Assembly (NCBI RefSeq): GCF_030486405.1
Contig: NZ_CP129613.1
Coordinates: 3,844,001 to 3,908,000, forward strand
DNA length: 64,000 nt
Source of the DNA: Mycolicibacterium sp. HK-90
GTDB lineage: Bacteria; Actinomycetota; Actinomycetes; Mycobacteriales; Mycobacteriaceae
Reading direction: 5' to 3'
Below the pieces are notes generated by a model that had not been told where the DNA came from, made no database searches, and saw only the letters and a program-made list of their open reading frames with translations. Within the stretch, counting starts at the first letter, position 1, and every line of letters starts with the position of its first letter. Positions 21,655 to 33,751 of this stretch are shown here, in pieces. A program made the position numbers and the translations under genes.

Positions 21655-21684
21655 ACAGAAAAACCGCAGGTAGAAACCTGCGGT
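21655..21684 (-). terminator. Intrinsic terminator (second of two) downstream of the DUF3040 gene
   Basis: On the minus strand a perfect 9-bp stem (ACCGCAGGT / ACCTGCGGT, 4-nt loop, 21663-21684) is followed directly by TTTTTC. It is a canonical L-shaped terminator facing the mraZ promoter region. The stretch 21447-21876 between mraZ and the DUF3040 gene has no gene; it holds this terminator, the one at 21827-21858 and the MraZ boxes. Confidence 0.75.
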
Positions 21685-21826
21685 CAGAGGGTGGGGCGTT
21701 GTGGGGCACAAATCCCGCCCAGGCCGGCGATCTCCCCCACGCCGCCCCACACGTGGGCGCGCAGGGTCCGATCGGCGTGTCGCTGGACGTCGCCGGGCCC
21801 GGGTCCGCCCCCGAATGTCCGGGCAC

Positions 21827-21858
21827 AAAAAAGGGGGCAGCCCGTGAGGGCTACCCCC
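21827..21858 (-). terminator. Intrinsic terminator (first of two) downstream of the DUF3040 gene
   Basis: The minus strand carries an 11-position stem (GGGGG, one mismatch, then AGCCC/GGGCT) with a 4-nt loop, followed by TTTTTT. It begins about 18 bp after the DUF3040 stop codon. It is strong by GC content and U-tract, features that are unusual in mycobacteria. Confidence 0.8.
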
Positions 21859-21876
21859 GAGAAACCGTCGACCGGC

Positions 21877-22275
21877 TCACTCGTCGAAGCGACGGCGGAA
21901 CCGGTCCTCCATCCGGGTGGTGAACGATCCGCCGCGCTGACGGCGCTGGCGTGGCGCACTGCCCGAACCCTGGGCCGCACGATCACGGCCGGTGACCCGT
22001 GGGCCGGTGATGGCGAACACCACGCCACCGAACATCACCACGAAACCCACCACCGACACGATCGGGAACCCACCGACCATCGTGGCCTTCACGGCCACAC
22101 CGATAACCAGTAGCGCCAGCCCCACGACGAACAGCAGCGCGCCCTGCAACCGGCGCCGGGCAGATGGCGCGCGCAAGGTCCCACCGCGGACGCTCGACGC
22201 GAATTTGGGATCCTCGGCATAGAGCGCGCTCTCGATCTGATCGAGCATGCGCTGCTCATGATCGGAGAGTGGCAT
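21877..22275 (-). CDS. DUF3040 small membrane protein (Rv2169c-like)
   Basis: 132 residues from the ATG at 22275, which has GGAGGGACGA directly upstream and gives the family-typical start MPLSDHEQRMLDQIESAL. Two transmembrane helices (about 44-62 and 66-86) are followed by an Arg/Gly/Ser-rich cytoplasmic tail. The DUF3040 family is actinobacterial and of unknown function. The gene is monocistronic, bounded by two tandem terminators downstream and a divergent acetyltransferase gene upstream. Confidence 0.85.
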   Translation of the reverse strand: MPLSDHEQRMLDQIESALYAEDPKFASSVRGGTLRAPSARRRLQGALLFVVGLALLVIGVAVKATMVGGFPIVSVVGFVVMFGGVVFAITGPRVTGRDRAAQGSGSAPRQRRQRGGSFTTRMEDRFRRRFDE

Positions 22276-22450
22276 TCGTCCCTCCTTGCCGACGCCGCCG
22301 TCGCCTTCAAACGTTGACATGCCCGCAATCACGGGCACCTGAACCTAATGATACGAGGTCGATCCGAGCCGTACCACCTTGTTCGCCTTCGATTGTAAGT
22401 CGTTCCGAGATGGCCCGGGTCGACGGGACCGACGGTCTCGCCGCCGGATA

Positions 22451-23128
22451 ATGACTGAAGATAATGAGTCCGGCAGGCAGCGGGCGGGCGAAAGGGCGAA
22501 AGCATTGGCGACGTATCTCATCGATCTGTCGCCGGACGACATGAAGCGCCGGCTCCCCGAGGCGCTGCGCGTGTACGTCGACGCCATGCGCTATCCCCGT
22601 GGCACCGAGGACCAGCGCGCCGCCTTGTGGCTCGAACACACGCGCCGCGCCGGCTGGAAGTGCGTCGCCGCCGTCGAGCTCAACTCCCCCGCCCCCACGC
22701 TCCCCGAAGCCGGAGCCGGGGTCGTCCCCACCAGCTCAGATCTGCTCGATGCCCCGCTACAGGGCATCGCCTACGGTTACCGCGGCGCACCGGATCAATG
22801 GTGGCAACAACAGGTCATCTCCGGGCTGCAGCGGATCGGCACGGGGCCCGACCGCATCGCCGAGCTGATGGCCAGCTACTTCGAACTCACCGAGCTGCAC
22901 ATCGACCCCCGCGCTCAGGGCCGCGGTATCGGCGAGGCGCTGACCAGGCGACTGTTGACCGGCCGACCCGAATCTCATGTCCTGTTGTCGACGCCTGAGA
23001 TCTACGGCGAAGCCAACCGGGCGTGGCAGTTGTACCGGCGGCTCGGCTTCACCGACGTGATCCGCGGTTACCACTTCGCCGGTGACCCCAGACCGTTTGC
23101 CATCCTCGGTCGTCCCCTACCACTGTGA
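22451..23128 (+). CDS. GNAT-family N-acetyltransferase (Rv2170-like)
   Basis: 225 residues from ATG 22451, which has no clear Shine-Dalgarno; the frame is open to 22379. The C-terminal half shows a GNAT core: ELTELHIDPRAQGRGIGEAL is the acetyl-CoA pyrophosphate loop (Q/R-x-x-G-x-G/A) and ANRAWQLYRRLGFTDV is the closing helix. The M. tuberculosis counterpart has been reported to acetylate a metabolic enzyme; the substrate here is not evident. The stop overlaps the possible GTG start of lppM. Confidence 0.82.
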   Translation: MTEDNESGRQRAGERAKALATYLIDLSPDDMKRRLPEALRVYVDAMRYPRGTEDQRAALWLEHTRRAGWKCVAAVELNSPAPTLPEAGAGVVPTSSDLLDAPLQGIAYGYRGAPDQWWQQQVISGLQRIGTGPDRIAELMASYFELTELHIDPRAQGRGIGEALTRRLLTGRPESHVLLSTPEIYGEANRAWQLYRRLGFTDVIRGYHFAGDPRPFAILGRPLPL

Positions 23129-23139
23129 GATCTGGCACG

Positions 23140-25030
<1,891 letters not shown>

Positions 25031-25060
25031 GAGCCGTCATAAGGACATGACAACTCCCCC

Positions 25061-26581
25061 ATGACACCTATGCCGACCGCCACCCCGAGTACCGGGGTGG
25101 CGCAACACATCTCGCGCCTGGCCGCATTCGCGGTGTCTGCCGAGGCCCGCCCGGCCCGCCTGGGTTGCCTGGGTGCGGCCCTGCTCACCATCGGCGGCCT
25201 CGGCGCGGGCAGCACCCGGCTGCACGACCCGCTGCTCGAGTCACTTCACCTGTCCTGGCTGCGGTTCGGCCACGGCCTGGTGCTGTCCTCGATCCTGTTG
25301 TGGGCCGGCGTCGCCGCGATGCTGATCGCCTGGCTGTGGCTGGGCCGCCGCGTGATCGACCGCACCGCCACCGAATACACGATGGTCGCCACCACCGGTT
25401 TCTGGCTCGCGCCGCTGCTGCTGAGCGTTCCGCTGTTCAGCCGCGACACCTACTCGTACCTGGCCCAGGGAGCGCTGCTGCGCGACGGGTTCGACCCCTA
25501 CGTAGTCGGACCGGTGGAAAATCCGAACTCGCTGCTGGACAACGTCAGTCCGATCTGGACGACGACCACCGCACCCTACGGACCGGCGTTCATCCTGGTG
25601 GCGAAGTTCGTCACGATCCTGGTGGGCGACGACGTGGTGGCCGGCACCATGCTGCTGCGACTGTGCATGCTGCCCGGTCTGCTCCTGCTGATCTGGGCCG
25701 CCCCGCGGGTGGCCAGGCACGTGGGAGCCAGCGGCGCCGCGTCGCTGTGGATCTGCGTGCTCAACCCGCTGGTGATCGTGCACCTGATGGGCGGCGTGCA
25801 CAACGAGATGCTCATGGTCGGGCTGATGATGGCCGCGATCGCCCTGACCTTCGCGGGCCGCCCGGTGATCGGGGTCAGCCTCATCGCGGTCGCCGTGGCC
25901 GTCAAAGCCACCGCCGGCCTGGCGTTGCCCTTCCTGGTGTGGGTGTGGATGCGCCAACTCCGCGACAAGCGCGACATGCCCGCGGTGCGGGCATTCGCGA
26001 CCGCCACCGCCGCCTCGGTGCTGATCTTCGTGGCGGTGTTCGCGGTGCTCTCCTGGCTCGCCGGCGTCGGCCTGGGCTGGCTCACGGCGCTGGCAGGCTC
26101 GGTGAAGATCATCAACTGGCTGACCGTGCCCACCGCGGCCGCCAATCTCATCAACGCCATTGGCGGGCTGGTCTTTCCGGTCAACTTCTACGCCGTGCTC
26201 GAGGTCGCCCGCATCATCGGCATCCTCACGATCGTGATCGCGCTGCCGCTGCTGTGGTGGCGCTACCGGCACACCGACCGGCAAGCCCTGACCGGCATCG
26301 CCCTGGCGATGGTCGTGGTCGTGCTGTTCGTACCGGCCGCGCTGCCCTGGTACTACACCTGGCCGCTGGCAGTGGCCGCCGCCCTGATCCAGACGCGGCC
26401 CGCCATCGCGGCGGTGGCCGGGTTCTCCACCTGGATCATGGTGATGTGGAAACCGGATGGGGCACACGGCATGTACTCGTGGGCGCACGTCCTGCTGACC
26501 ACCGCATGCGCTGCGGTCGCGTGGTATTCGCTGTACCGCGCCCCGGAGCCGGCCGCCGAGAACCAGCCGTCAGTAACCTAG
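25061..26581 (+). CDS. mptA: MptA alpha-1,6-mannopyranosyltransferase
   Basis: 506 residues with about twelve or thirteen hydrophobic segments, a GT-C polytopic transferase. The first extracytoplasmic loop carries SRDTYSYLAQGALLRDG, with the acidic residue expected to bind polyprenyl-phosphomannose. It elongates the alpha-1,6-mannan core of lipomannan and lipoarabinomannan. It is 30 bp downstream of the prenyl synthase, and its 3' end overlaps the convergent Rv2175c-like gene by 12 nt. Confidence 0.9.
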   Translation: MTPMPTATPSTGVAQHISRLAAFAVSAEARPARLGCLGAALLTIGGLGAGSTRLHDPLLESLHLSWLRFGHGLVLSSILLWAGVAAMLIAWLWLGRRVIDRTATEYTMVATTGFWLAPLLLSVPLFSRDTYSYLAQGALLRDGFDPYVVGPVENPNSLLDNVSPIWTTTTAPYGPAFILVAKFVTILVGDDVVAGTMLLRLCMLPGLLLLIWAAPRVARHVGASGAASLWICVLNPLVIVHLMGGVHNEMLMVGLMMAAIALTFAGRPVIGVSLIAVAVAVKATAGLALPFLVWVWMRQLRDKRDMPAVRAFATATAASVLIFVAVFAVLSWLAGVGLGWLTALAGSVKIINWLTVPTAAANLINAIGGLVFPVNFYAVLEVARIIGILTIVIALPLLWWRYRHTDRQALTGIALAMVVVVLFVPAALPWYYTWPLAVAAALIQTRPAIAAVAGFSTWIMVMWKPDGAHGMYSWAHVLLTTACAAVAWYSLYRAPEPAAENQPSVT

Positions 26582-26974
26582 CGCCTGCGCGCGGCGCACA
26601 ACCTCACGTGCCTGGTGCGAATGCAGGGCGTCGACCGGACGTGCGTTCGACATCCGTTCGGTACTGCCGTCGGTGGTGATCGTCAGCGACTCGTCCGGCG
26701 TGAACAACCACCGCACGATCTCGGTGGCGCGGTAGCCGCCGTCGCGCAGCACGATCAGCAGACCGGGCAGTGGCTTGACCACGCGGCCGGCGTCGTCGAA
26801 AAAGGCCTTGGGCACCACCAGGACACCATTGCGACGCACGGCGACCAGGTGTCCGTCCCGCAACTGTTGGTGGACCTTGGTCACCGGGATGCCGAGCAAA
26901 CCCGACACCGTGGGTAGGTCGTATACGGCCTCGTCGGGATCCAGAACGTCATCGGCGGCCGGAATGCTGCTCAC
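26570..26974 (-). CDS. Winged-helix DNA-binding protein, PknL-linked (Rv2175c-like)
   Basis: 134 residues from GTG 26974. VYDLPTVSGLLGIPVTKVHQ is a helix-turn-helix, followed by a wing-like RRNGVLVVPKAFF segment. The C-terminal half is well conserved (GLLIVLRDGGYRATEIVRWL, ARPVDALHSHQAREVVRRAQ). In M. tuberculosis Rv2175c binds DNA and is phosphorylated by PknL at Thr9. This start lacks the N-terminal extension that carries that Thr, and no usable start codon lies just upstream. A TAGAAT hexamer 7 nt before the GTG supports the short form. Confidence 0.85.
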   Translation of the reverse strand: MSSIPAADDVLDPDEAVYDLPTVSGLLGIPVTKVHQQLRDGHLVAVRRNGVLVVPKAFFDDAGRVVKPLPGLLIVLRDGGYRATEIVRWLFTPDESLTITTDGSTERMSNARPVDALHSHQAREVVRRAQALGY

Positions 26975-26981
26975 CGCACTG

Positions 26982-26987
26982 ATTCTA
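26982..26987 (-). promoter_or_regulatory. -10-like hexamer for the Rv2175c-like gene
   Basis: TAGAAT on the minus strand lies 7 nt before GTG 26974; there is no Shine-Dalgarno. It fits a leaderless start in the 45-bp divergent gap shared with pknL. Confidence 0.5.
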
Positions 26988-27006
26988 GGACCTCGGCGCC
27001 GACTCG

Positions 27007-27012
27007 TAACAT
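27007..27012 (+). promoter_or_regulatory. -10-like hexamer for pknL
   Basis: TAACAT lies 7 nt before GTG 27020. It forms a back-to-back pair with the hexamer at 26982-26987; the two are 19 bp apart and could not both be occupied by RNA polymerase at once. Confidence 0.45.
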
Positions 27013-27019
27013 GTGTCCG

Positions 27020-28267
27020 GTGGAGCAGCAATCGGATCCACTCGTCGGCACCATGCTGGACGGGCGCTACCGCGTGGACACGCCCATCGCCACCGGTGGC
27101 ATGTCCACGGTGTACCGCGGTCTCGATGTCCGCCTGGACCGCCCGGTCGCACTGAAGGTGATGGATTCCCGCTACAGCGGCGACAGCCACTTCCTGACCA
27201 GGTTCGGCCGCGAGGCCAAGGCCGTGGCCCGGTTGAAGGACCCCGGGTTGGTCGCTGTCTACGACCAGGGGCTCGACCACCAGCATCCGTTCCTGGTGAT
27301 GGAGCTGATCGAGGGCGGCACCCTGCGCGAACTGTTGGCCGAACGCGGTCCGATGCCCCCGCACGCCGTCGCCGCGGTCCTGGCGCCGGTGCTCAGCGGG
27401 CTGGCAGTGGCGCACCGCGCCGGGCTCGTGCACCGCGACATCAAGCCCGAGAACGTGCTGATCTCCGACGACGGCGAGGTCAAGATCGCCGACTTCGGTC
27501 TGGTGCGCGCCGTGGCCGAGGCCAAGATCACCTCGACGAGTGTGATCCTGGGTACCGCGGCCTACCTGTCACCCGAGCAGGTGAGCACCGGCGACGCCGA
27601 CCCCCGCAGCGACGTCTACGCGGTCGGCATCCTGACCTACGAACTCCTCACCGGCGCGACGCCGTTCACCGGAGACTCCGCACTCGCGGTGGCCTACCAA
27701 CGCATGGACCACGACGTGCCCGCGCCGGGCTCGACAATCGCCGGGGTACCAACACAATTCGATCACCTCGTGCGCCGGGCCACCGCCCGCGACGCCGGCC
27801 GTCGATTCGCCGACGCCCAGGAGATGCGGGCCGAATTGCACCAGATCGTCGAGGATCTCGGGCTGCCCGCGTTCCGGGTGCCCGCACCGCAGCATTCCGC
27901 ACAGCACCTGGCCGCCACCCGCGTGCACGATCTGGCCGAATCCGACGAACGCCGCGCCGAGACCACCACGGTCGTGACAGCCGCGCCGCCACCCCCGCCG
28001 GTCCCCCTGGCACCCGCGCCACGTCAGCCGACCCGCGAGATCACCCGGGACCAGCACGACTGGACGCCCATCACCGACGATCCCGACGCGGGCGAATACT
28101 CGTTCGGGGCAGGGCAGTTCGCCGGAATCGAGATGAGCGAGTTCTACTGGGCCCGCCAACGCGCCAAACGGGCACTGGTGATCTGGCTGATCGCCGTCCT
28201 CACCCTGACCGGCTTGGTTGCCGCCGCAGCGTGGACGCTGGGCAGCAATGTCGGCGCCCTGTTGTAG
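27020..28267 (+). CDS. pknL: PknL serine/threonine protein kinase
   Basis: 415 residues from GTG 27020; an ATG at 27011 is in frame but lies within the -10 hexamer. It has a complete Hanks kinase domain (about 17-280): glycine loop IATGGMSTVY, Lys46 in VALKV, HRDIKPEN catalytic loop, DFGLV, activation loop with SITS/T-type residues and APE-equivalent LSPEQ. A Pro-rich juxtamembrane linker leads to one C-terminal transmembrane helix with fewer than ten outside residues, so there is no extracytoplasmic sensor. It is divergently paired with its probable substrate gene. Confidence 0.94.
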   Translation: MEQQSDPLVGTMLDGRYRVDTPIATGGMSTVYRGLDVRLDRPVALKVMDSRYSGDSHFLTRFGREAKAVARLKDPGLVAVYDQGLDHQHPFLVMELIEGGTLRELLAERGPMPPHAVAAVLAPVLSGLAVAHRAGLVHRDIKPENVLISDDGEVKIADFGLVRAVAEAKITSTSVILGTAAYLSPEQVSTGDADPRSDVYAVGILTYELLTGATPFTGDSALAVAYQRMDHDVPAPGSTIAGVPTQFDHLVRRATARDAGRRFADAQEMRAELHQIVEDLGLPAFRVPAPQHSAQHLAATRVHDLAESDERRAETTTVVTAAPPPPPVPLAPAPRQPTREITRDQHDWTPITDDPDAGEYSFGAGQFAGIEMSEFYWARQRAKRALVIWLIAVLTLTGLVAAAAWTLGSNVGALL

Positions 28268-28273
28268 CGGCGC

Positions 28274-29704
<1,431 letters not shown>

Positions 29705-30223
29705 TCAGGGCTGTGTCAGGCCGGGCCGCCGCGCCGGTGCGGAGTCCAGGCCCGTCATCAACTGGAATCGGTGCAGATTGTGCTTGGCGTCGACGAGCGC
29801 GTCGTGCGCGTCGGTGGGCCGCGCCGGCATCCGCGGCGATCCGCGCTCCTCCCAGAACTGGCGCAGCTCACGGGTGAACCGCGGCATCGCCGGGGGCAGA
29901 TCGGTCATCGGACCCCACAACTGACAGAGCACCACGTGGTCGTACGCCCCCACCCAGGCCCACAACTCGATCGGCTCGTCGCCGTCGATGTCGAAGAAAT
30001 CCTCCAGCTCCGCCCGGATCTGCCGGCGCGACCGCCACAGCTGCGACGACGGCGACGGCAGCTTCGGGAGCACGTGCTTGCGCACCCACCGGCCGGCCCG
30101 GTCGGGATTGAATTCCGTCGAGATCGCGTAGTACTCGCGGCCGTCCTCGGCGGCCACGCCGATCGAGATCAACTCGATGGTCCGGCCGTCGTCGATGAAC
30201 TCGGTGTCGTAGAAGTACCGCAT
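29705..30223 (-). CDS. RNase AS-type 3'-5' exoribonuclease (Rv2179c-like)
   Basis: 172 residues. A DEDDh nuclease core is visible: Asp6 and Glu8 in YDTEF, an Asp in GAYDHVVL, and H-D-A-L-V-D as the third motif. Rv2179c of M. tuberculosis is the founding RNase AS, trimming adenylate-containing 3' overhangs. The length and motifs match a single-domain enzyme. The start overlaps the stop of the upstream membrane-protein gene by 1 nt (TGATG), indicating co-transcription. Confidence 0.88.
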   Translation of the reverse strand: MRYFYDTEFIDDGRTIELISIGVAAEDGREYYAISTEFNPDRAGRWVRKHVLPKLPSPSSQLWRSRRQIRAELEDFFDIDGDEPIELWAWVGAYDHVVLCQLWGPMTDLPPAMPRFTRELRQFWEERGSPRMPARPTDAHDALVDAKHNLHRFQLMTGLDSAPARRPGLTQP

Positions 30224-31092
30224 CAGGCCGTCCGCTCGGTCGTCGTGGCGGGAAGTGGGGCAGGCGCCGCGTGGATCTCCCGGTCGAGCTGTGCATCGAC
30301 CGCGGCGTCATCGGGGAACTTCGGCATTCCGGTGATCGCGTCCTGCAGCCACAGCTTGGCCTGCACCACGGGCCGGCGCAGCCAGCGCTCCCGCTCCAGC
30401 GCGCGGTGCATCTTGCGGGGATGGCCGGTGTAGCGCCAGCGCGCCCACGGCGCGTGCGGCCGCGACAGCCGAACCGCGCCGACGAACAACAGCGGGGTTA
30501 TGAACATGCCCACCAATCCCGTCCACACCTTGCCCTTGAGCAGGACCACCACCGCCAGCAGCAGGGTCAGCACCGCCATTCCCACAACGAGCGCGCGCAT
30601 GGCCACCGACTGGTCCTCACGCCAGATACCGATATCAAAGAATGACAAAGGGTTGAAACCCATGATCAACAGCCCCGCCACTGCCACCGCCGCGAACACC
30701 GCATCCACCGAGGTCCGGCCGTCCTCGGCCCAGTACACGTCCGAGAGGTGCAGGATCAGGGCGAACTCGTCGAGCACCAGCGCCGCCCCGATGCCGAAGA
30801 ACACCGCCGCCACGGTGAACTCCGGCACGCCGCCGTTGACCGCGAGCGTCACCATCGTCACGCCCGACACCATCACCAGCACCACACCGATCACCATGTG
30901 ATGGATGTGCAGCGTGCCGTGTCCGATGTTGCGCGGCTGCCACCACCGGCGCGGCCGGTCGCTGCCGGCGTTACGACGGATGTAACGCACCACGAGGCGG
31001 GTCACGAAGAACGTGAGAATGAACGCCACCAGGCAGCACAAGAGCGGCAGGCGATCACGGGTCAGGAATTCGAGGTGGAGGGTCGCGTGCAC
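30223..31092 (-). CDS. Polytopic membrane protein of unknown function (Rv2180c-like)
   Basis: 289 residues from GTG 31092. Roughly six or seven hydrophobic segments lie between residues 12 and 225, with a conserved-looking histidine cluster (GHGTLHIHHMVIG) just before the second helix, and E/D residues inside the membrane region (ALVLDEFALILHL). The histidines could bind metal, but I recognise no characterised family. The C-terminus is soluble and ends in a Pro/Ala/Thr-rich tail. It is co-transcribed with the RNase AS gene and divergent from the GT87 gene. Confidence 0.78.
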   Translation of the reverse strand: MHATLHLEFLTRDRLPLLCCLVAFILTFFVTRLVVRYIRRNAGSDRPRRWWQPRNIGHGTLHIHHMVIGVVLVMVSGVTMVTLAVNGGVPEFTVAAVFFGIGAALVLDEFALILHLSDVYWAEDGRTSVDAVFAAVAVAGLLIMGFNPLSFFDIGIWREDQSVAMRALVVGMAVLTLLLAVVVLLKGKVWTGLVGMFITPLLFVGAVRLSRPHAPWARWRYTGHPRKMHRALERERWLRRPVVQAKLWLQDAITGMPKFPDDAAVDAQLDREIHAAPAPLPATTTERTA

Positions 31093-31100
31093 GCACAGAG

Positions 31101-31106
31101 AACTTA
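31101..31106 (-). promoter_or_regulatory. -10-like hexamer for the Rv2180c-like gene
   Basis: TAAGTT on the minus strand lies 8 nt before GTG 31092; no Shine-Dalgarno is seen. It is part of a divergent promoter pair with 31161-31166. Confidence 0.35.
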
Positions 31107-31160
31107 CGCCGACCTGCGCGCGTCGCGACCGTGGATGCGGCTGCAGGGGGTTGCCACCGA

Positions 31161-31166
31161 TAGGCT
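31161..31166 (+). promoter_or_regulatory. -10-like hexamer for the GT87 mannosyltransferase gene
   Basis: TAGGCT lies 9 nt before ATG 31176, so the predicted leader is zero to three nucleotides. Confidence 0.4.
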
Positions 31167-31175
31167 GTCGAGAAC

Positions 31176-32492
31176 ATGAGTATGCGGCAGTCGCCCGGCG
31201 GAGCTGGTTGGGCACCGACGATCGGGTGGCGGCTTTTTCAGTTGCTCACAGTGGCCGGGTTGATCTGGGCCGGCTGGCGGCTACTGGGCCATGTGCCCTA
31301 TCGCATCGACATCGACGTCTACCGGATGGGCGGCCGGGCGTGGCTGGACAACCAGCCGCTGTACGCCGACGGCGCGATCTTCCACACCCAGGGTGGCCTC
31401 GATCTGCCGTTCACCTATCCCCCGCTGGCCGCGATCGCGTTCGCCCCGTTCGCCTGGCTCTCATTGCCGGCGGCCAGCGTCGCGATCACCGCCACCACCC
31501 TGGTGCTGCTGATCGTCTCGATGGTCATCGTGCTGACCCGGCTGGACATCTGGCCGGCCACCACGATCACCTCCGAGCCGGCCTGGATGCGCCGCTGCTG
31601 GCTGGCCGCCGCGCTCGTCGCACCCGCGGTCGTCTGGCTGGAACCGGTCCGGTCCAACTTCGAGTTCGGCCAGATCAACGTGGTGCTGATGACGCTGGTG
31701 CTGGCCGACTGCGTGCCACGCCGCACCCCCTGGCCTCGCGGGATGCTGTTGGGCCTGGCGATCGCGCTCAAGCTCACCCCCGCGGTGTTCCTGCTGTACT
31801 TCCTGCTCCGCCGCGACGTCCACACGCTGGTGCGGACCGCGGTGGCCACAGTCGTCGCGAGCCTCGCCGGGTTCGTCCTGGCCTGGACGGATTCCATCGA
31901 GTACTGGACCGAGACGGTCCGCAACACCGACCGGATCGGCACCGCCACGCTCAACACCAACCAGAACATCGCGGGTGCGCTGGCCCGGCTCGGTCTGTCC
32001 GAGGGACCGCGGTTCGGCTTGTGGGTGCTCGCCTGCTTCATGGTGCTGGGGCTGACGGTGTGGGCCGCCCGGCGTGCGCTGCGTACCGGCGCCGACGAGT
32101 CACCGGTGCTCGCCCTGATCTGTGTGGCGATGTTCGGCCTGGTGGTGTCGCCGGTGTCGTGGTCGCATCACTGGGTGTGGTCGCTGCCGACGCTGCTGGT
32201 CACCGGTGTCCTCGCGTACCGGATGCGCCACGTCCGCCTGGCGTCGGTGTACCTGACCGTGGTGACGGTGACCGGTCTCGCGTTGATGGTGTGGACCCCG
32301 ATCACCCTGCTGACCCCGCACCATGAAACCGAGGCGTCGGTGGTGCGGCAGCTGGCCGGCGGCTCCTACCTGTGGTGGGCGCTGGCGGTCATCATCGTCG
32401 CCGGGGTGGTGTCCAGACCGAAGGCCGGCAACAGCGATGTCGTGACCGCCACGCCACTGGCCCGGCTCGGCGGCAGCGGCGAAACGTCCTAA
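31176..32492 (+). CDS. GT87-family alpha-1,2-mannosyltransferase (Rv2181/MptC-like)
   Basis: 438 residues with about ten transmembrane segments. The first outside loop [15 protein letters not shown] contains the acidic catalytic pair typical of GT-C enzymes, and [17 protein letters not shown] and [19 protein letters not shown] are GT87 signatures. In M. tuberculosis Rv2181 adds alpha-1,2-mannose branches to the lipomannan backbone and caps. This fits the nearby mptA and pimB'. Its stop overlaps that of the convergent acyltransferase gene within CTAA. Confidence 0.88.
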   Translation: MSMRQSPGGAGWAPTIGWRLFQLLTVAGLIWAGWRLLGHVPYRIDIDVYRMGGRAWLDNQPLYADGAIFHTQGGLDLPFTYPPLAAIAFAPFAWLSLPAASVAITATTLVLLIVSMVIVLTRLDIWPATTITSEPAWMRRCWLAAALVAPAVVWLEPVRSNFEFGQINVVLMTLVLADCVPRRTPWPRGMLLGLAIALKLTPAVFLLYFLLRRDVHTLVRTAVATVVASLAGFVLAWTDSIEYWTETVRNTDRIGTATLNTNQNIAGALARLGLSEGPRFGLWVLACFMVLGLTVWAARRALRTGADESPVLALICVAMFGLVVSPVSWSHHWVWSLPTLLVTGVLAYRMRHVRLASVYLTVVTVTGLALMVWTPITLLTPHHETEASVVRQLAGGSYLWWALAVIIVAGVVSRPKAGNSDVVTATPLARLGGSGETS

Positions 32493-33232
32493 CCCGCGGC
32501 GGCGTGCGGCAACCGGGACGCGGGCTTGGCCGCCTCGACCGGCTGACCGTTGGTCTGCTGCGGGGTCTCCTTCAGGGTGGCGGCGTAGATGTCCACGTAC
32601 TCCTGCCCGGAGAGGTCCATCAGCTCGTACATCACCTCGTCGATCACGGCCCGCTCGATGAAGCGGTTACCGGCCAGGCCGTCGAACCGGCTGAAGTCCA
32701 TCGGCTCGCCGAACCTGACCTCGACCCGGCCGAACCGCAGCCCCTTCGACCCCGGCGGATTGACCACGTCGGTACCGACCATGGCCACCGGGATCACGGG
32801 TACCCCGGTCTCCAGTGCCAGCCGGGCCAACCCCGTCTTGCCCTTGTAGAGACGGCCGTCCGGTGAGCGGGTGCCCTCGGGGTACATGCCCAGCAGCTTG
32901 CCCTCACCGAGGATGCGGGTGGCGGTCGTCAGAGCCGCCTGCGCCGAATCCGCGTCGGTGCGGTCGATCGGGACCTGACCGACCACCGTGTAGAACCACG
33001 CCAGGAACTTGCCCTTGATCCCGGTGCCGGTGAAGTACTCCTGCTTGGCCAGGAACGTGATGCGCCGGCTGACCACCAGCGGCAGGTAGAAGCTGTCCAT
33101 CACCGCCAGGTGATTACTGGCCAGGATCGCCGGACCGTCGGTCGGAACATGTTCCAGGCCAGTGATTTTGGGCCGACCGAGGACGGCCAGCAAGGGGCCC
33201 AACAGGATGTACTTGAACAGCCAATACCACAT
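32489..33232 (-). CDS. 1-acylglycerol-3-phosphate acyltransferase-like protein (PlsC family)
   Basis: 247 residues from the ATG at 33232, which has GGTGGAGGG upstream; the frame to 33289 has no similarity. Acyltransferase blocks are in order: SNHLAVMDS (block I, H-x4-D), VGQVPIDR (block II), [11 protein letters not shown] (block III) and [10 protein letters not shown] (block IV). It probably acylates a lysophospholipid or related glycerolipid at the inner membrane. The C-terminus is a Gln/Ala/Pro tail. Confidence 0.88.
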   Translation of the reverse strand: MWYWLFKYILLGPLLAVLGRPKITGLEHVPTDGPAILASNHLAVMDSFYLPLVVSRRITFLAKQEYFTGTGIKGKFLAWFYTVVGQVPIDRTDADSAQAALTTATRILGEGKLLGMYPEGTRSPDGRLYKGKTGLARLALETGVPVIPVAMVGTDVVNPPGSKGLRFGRVEVRFGEPMDFSRFDGLAGNRFIERAVIDEVMYELMDLSGQEYVDIYAATLKETPQQTNGQPVEAAKPASRLPHAAAG

Positions 33233-33340
33233 GGACCCTCCACCTTGTGCGCACCGCGCAATGCTCTGCGACAACTGTACCCAGGCCATGTTGTGGCTAC
33301 CACAGCAAGCCCTGGATGCCTGCTGTGTCTCAGCGGCGCC

Positions 33341-33751
33341 TCAGTCTGCTCGATTTTCTACGCTGACCGGGATGTGCTGGTAGCGGCCCGGACCTGGAGG
33401 CGGCGGGTAATCGTCGGGCGGCGGCGAATCCGGCCCGCCGTCGGGCGACGGGCTACCTCCGCCGGAACCGGTATCTCCGCCATCGGCTCGTTCATCGTCC
33501 AGTACCGCGCGGATCACGGTCAGCAGCGCCACACTGTGCTCGGCGATCACCGAGAGCAGCGGATGCTGCTCACCGTTGACGACCGCGGCCAGCGCGCACA
33601 CCGGGCACCACACCTGCTGGCACTTGCCGGGGTTGTCCGCGGACGCCGCCAGACCGGCCGCCGCCAGTCGCACCGCGGGGTCCAGCCGGTCCAGGATTTC
33701 CTGCGCGAGTTGCCGCAGCTCCGAACCCAGTTCGGGATGAGACCCCGTCAT
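33341..33751 (-). CDS. Small Cys-containing protein of unknown function (Rv2183c-like)
   Basis: 136 residues from the ATG at 33751, which overlaps the stop of the ArsA-like gene by 4 nt (a second ATG at 33760 is possible). An Ala/Leu-rich helical N-terminus is followed by C44-x4-C49-x2-C52 (CQQVWCPVC), a possible metal site. A helical segment and a disordered Gly/Ser/Pro/Asp tail (about 95-136) follow. I do not recognise the function. Coupling to the ATPase suggests it is a partner protein. Confidence 0.78.
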   Translation of the reverse strand: MTGSHPELGSELRQLAQEILDRLDPAVRLAAAGLAASADNPGKCQQVWCPVCALAAVVNGEQHPLLSVIAEHSVALLTVIRAVLDDERADGGDTGSGGGSPSPDGGPDSPPPDDYPPPPGPGRYQHIPVSVENRAD

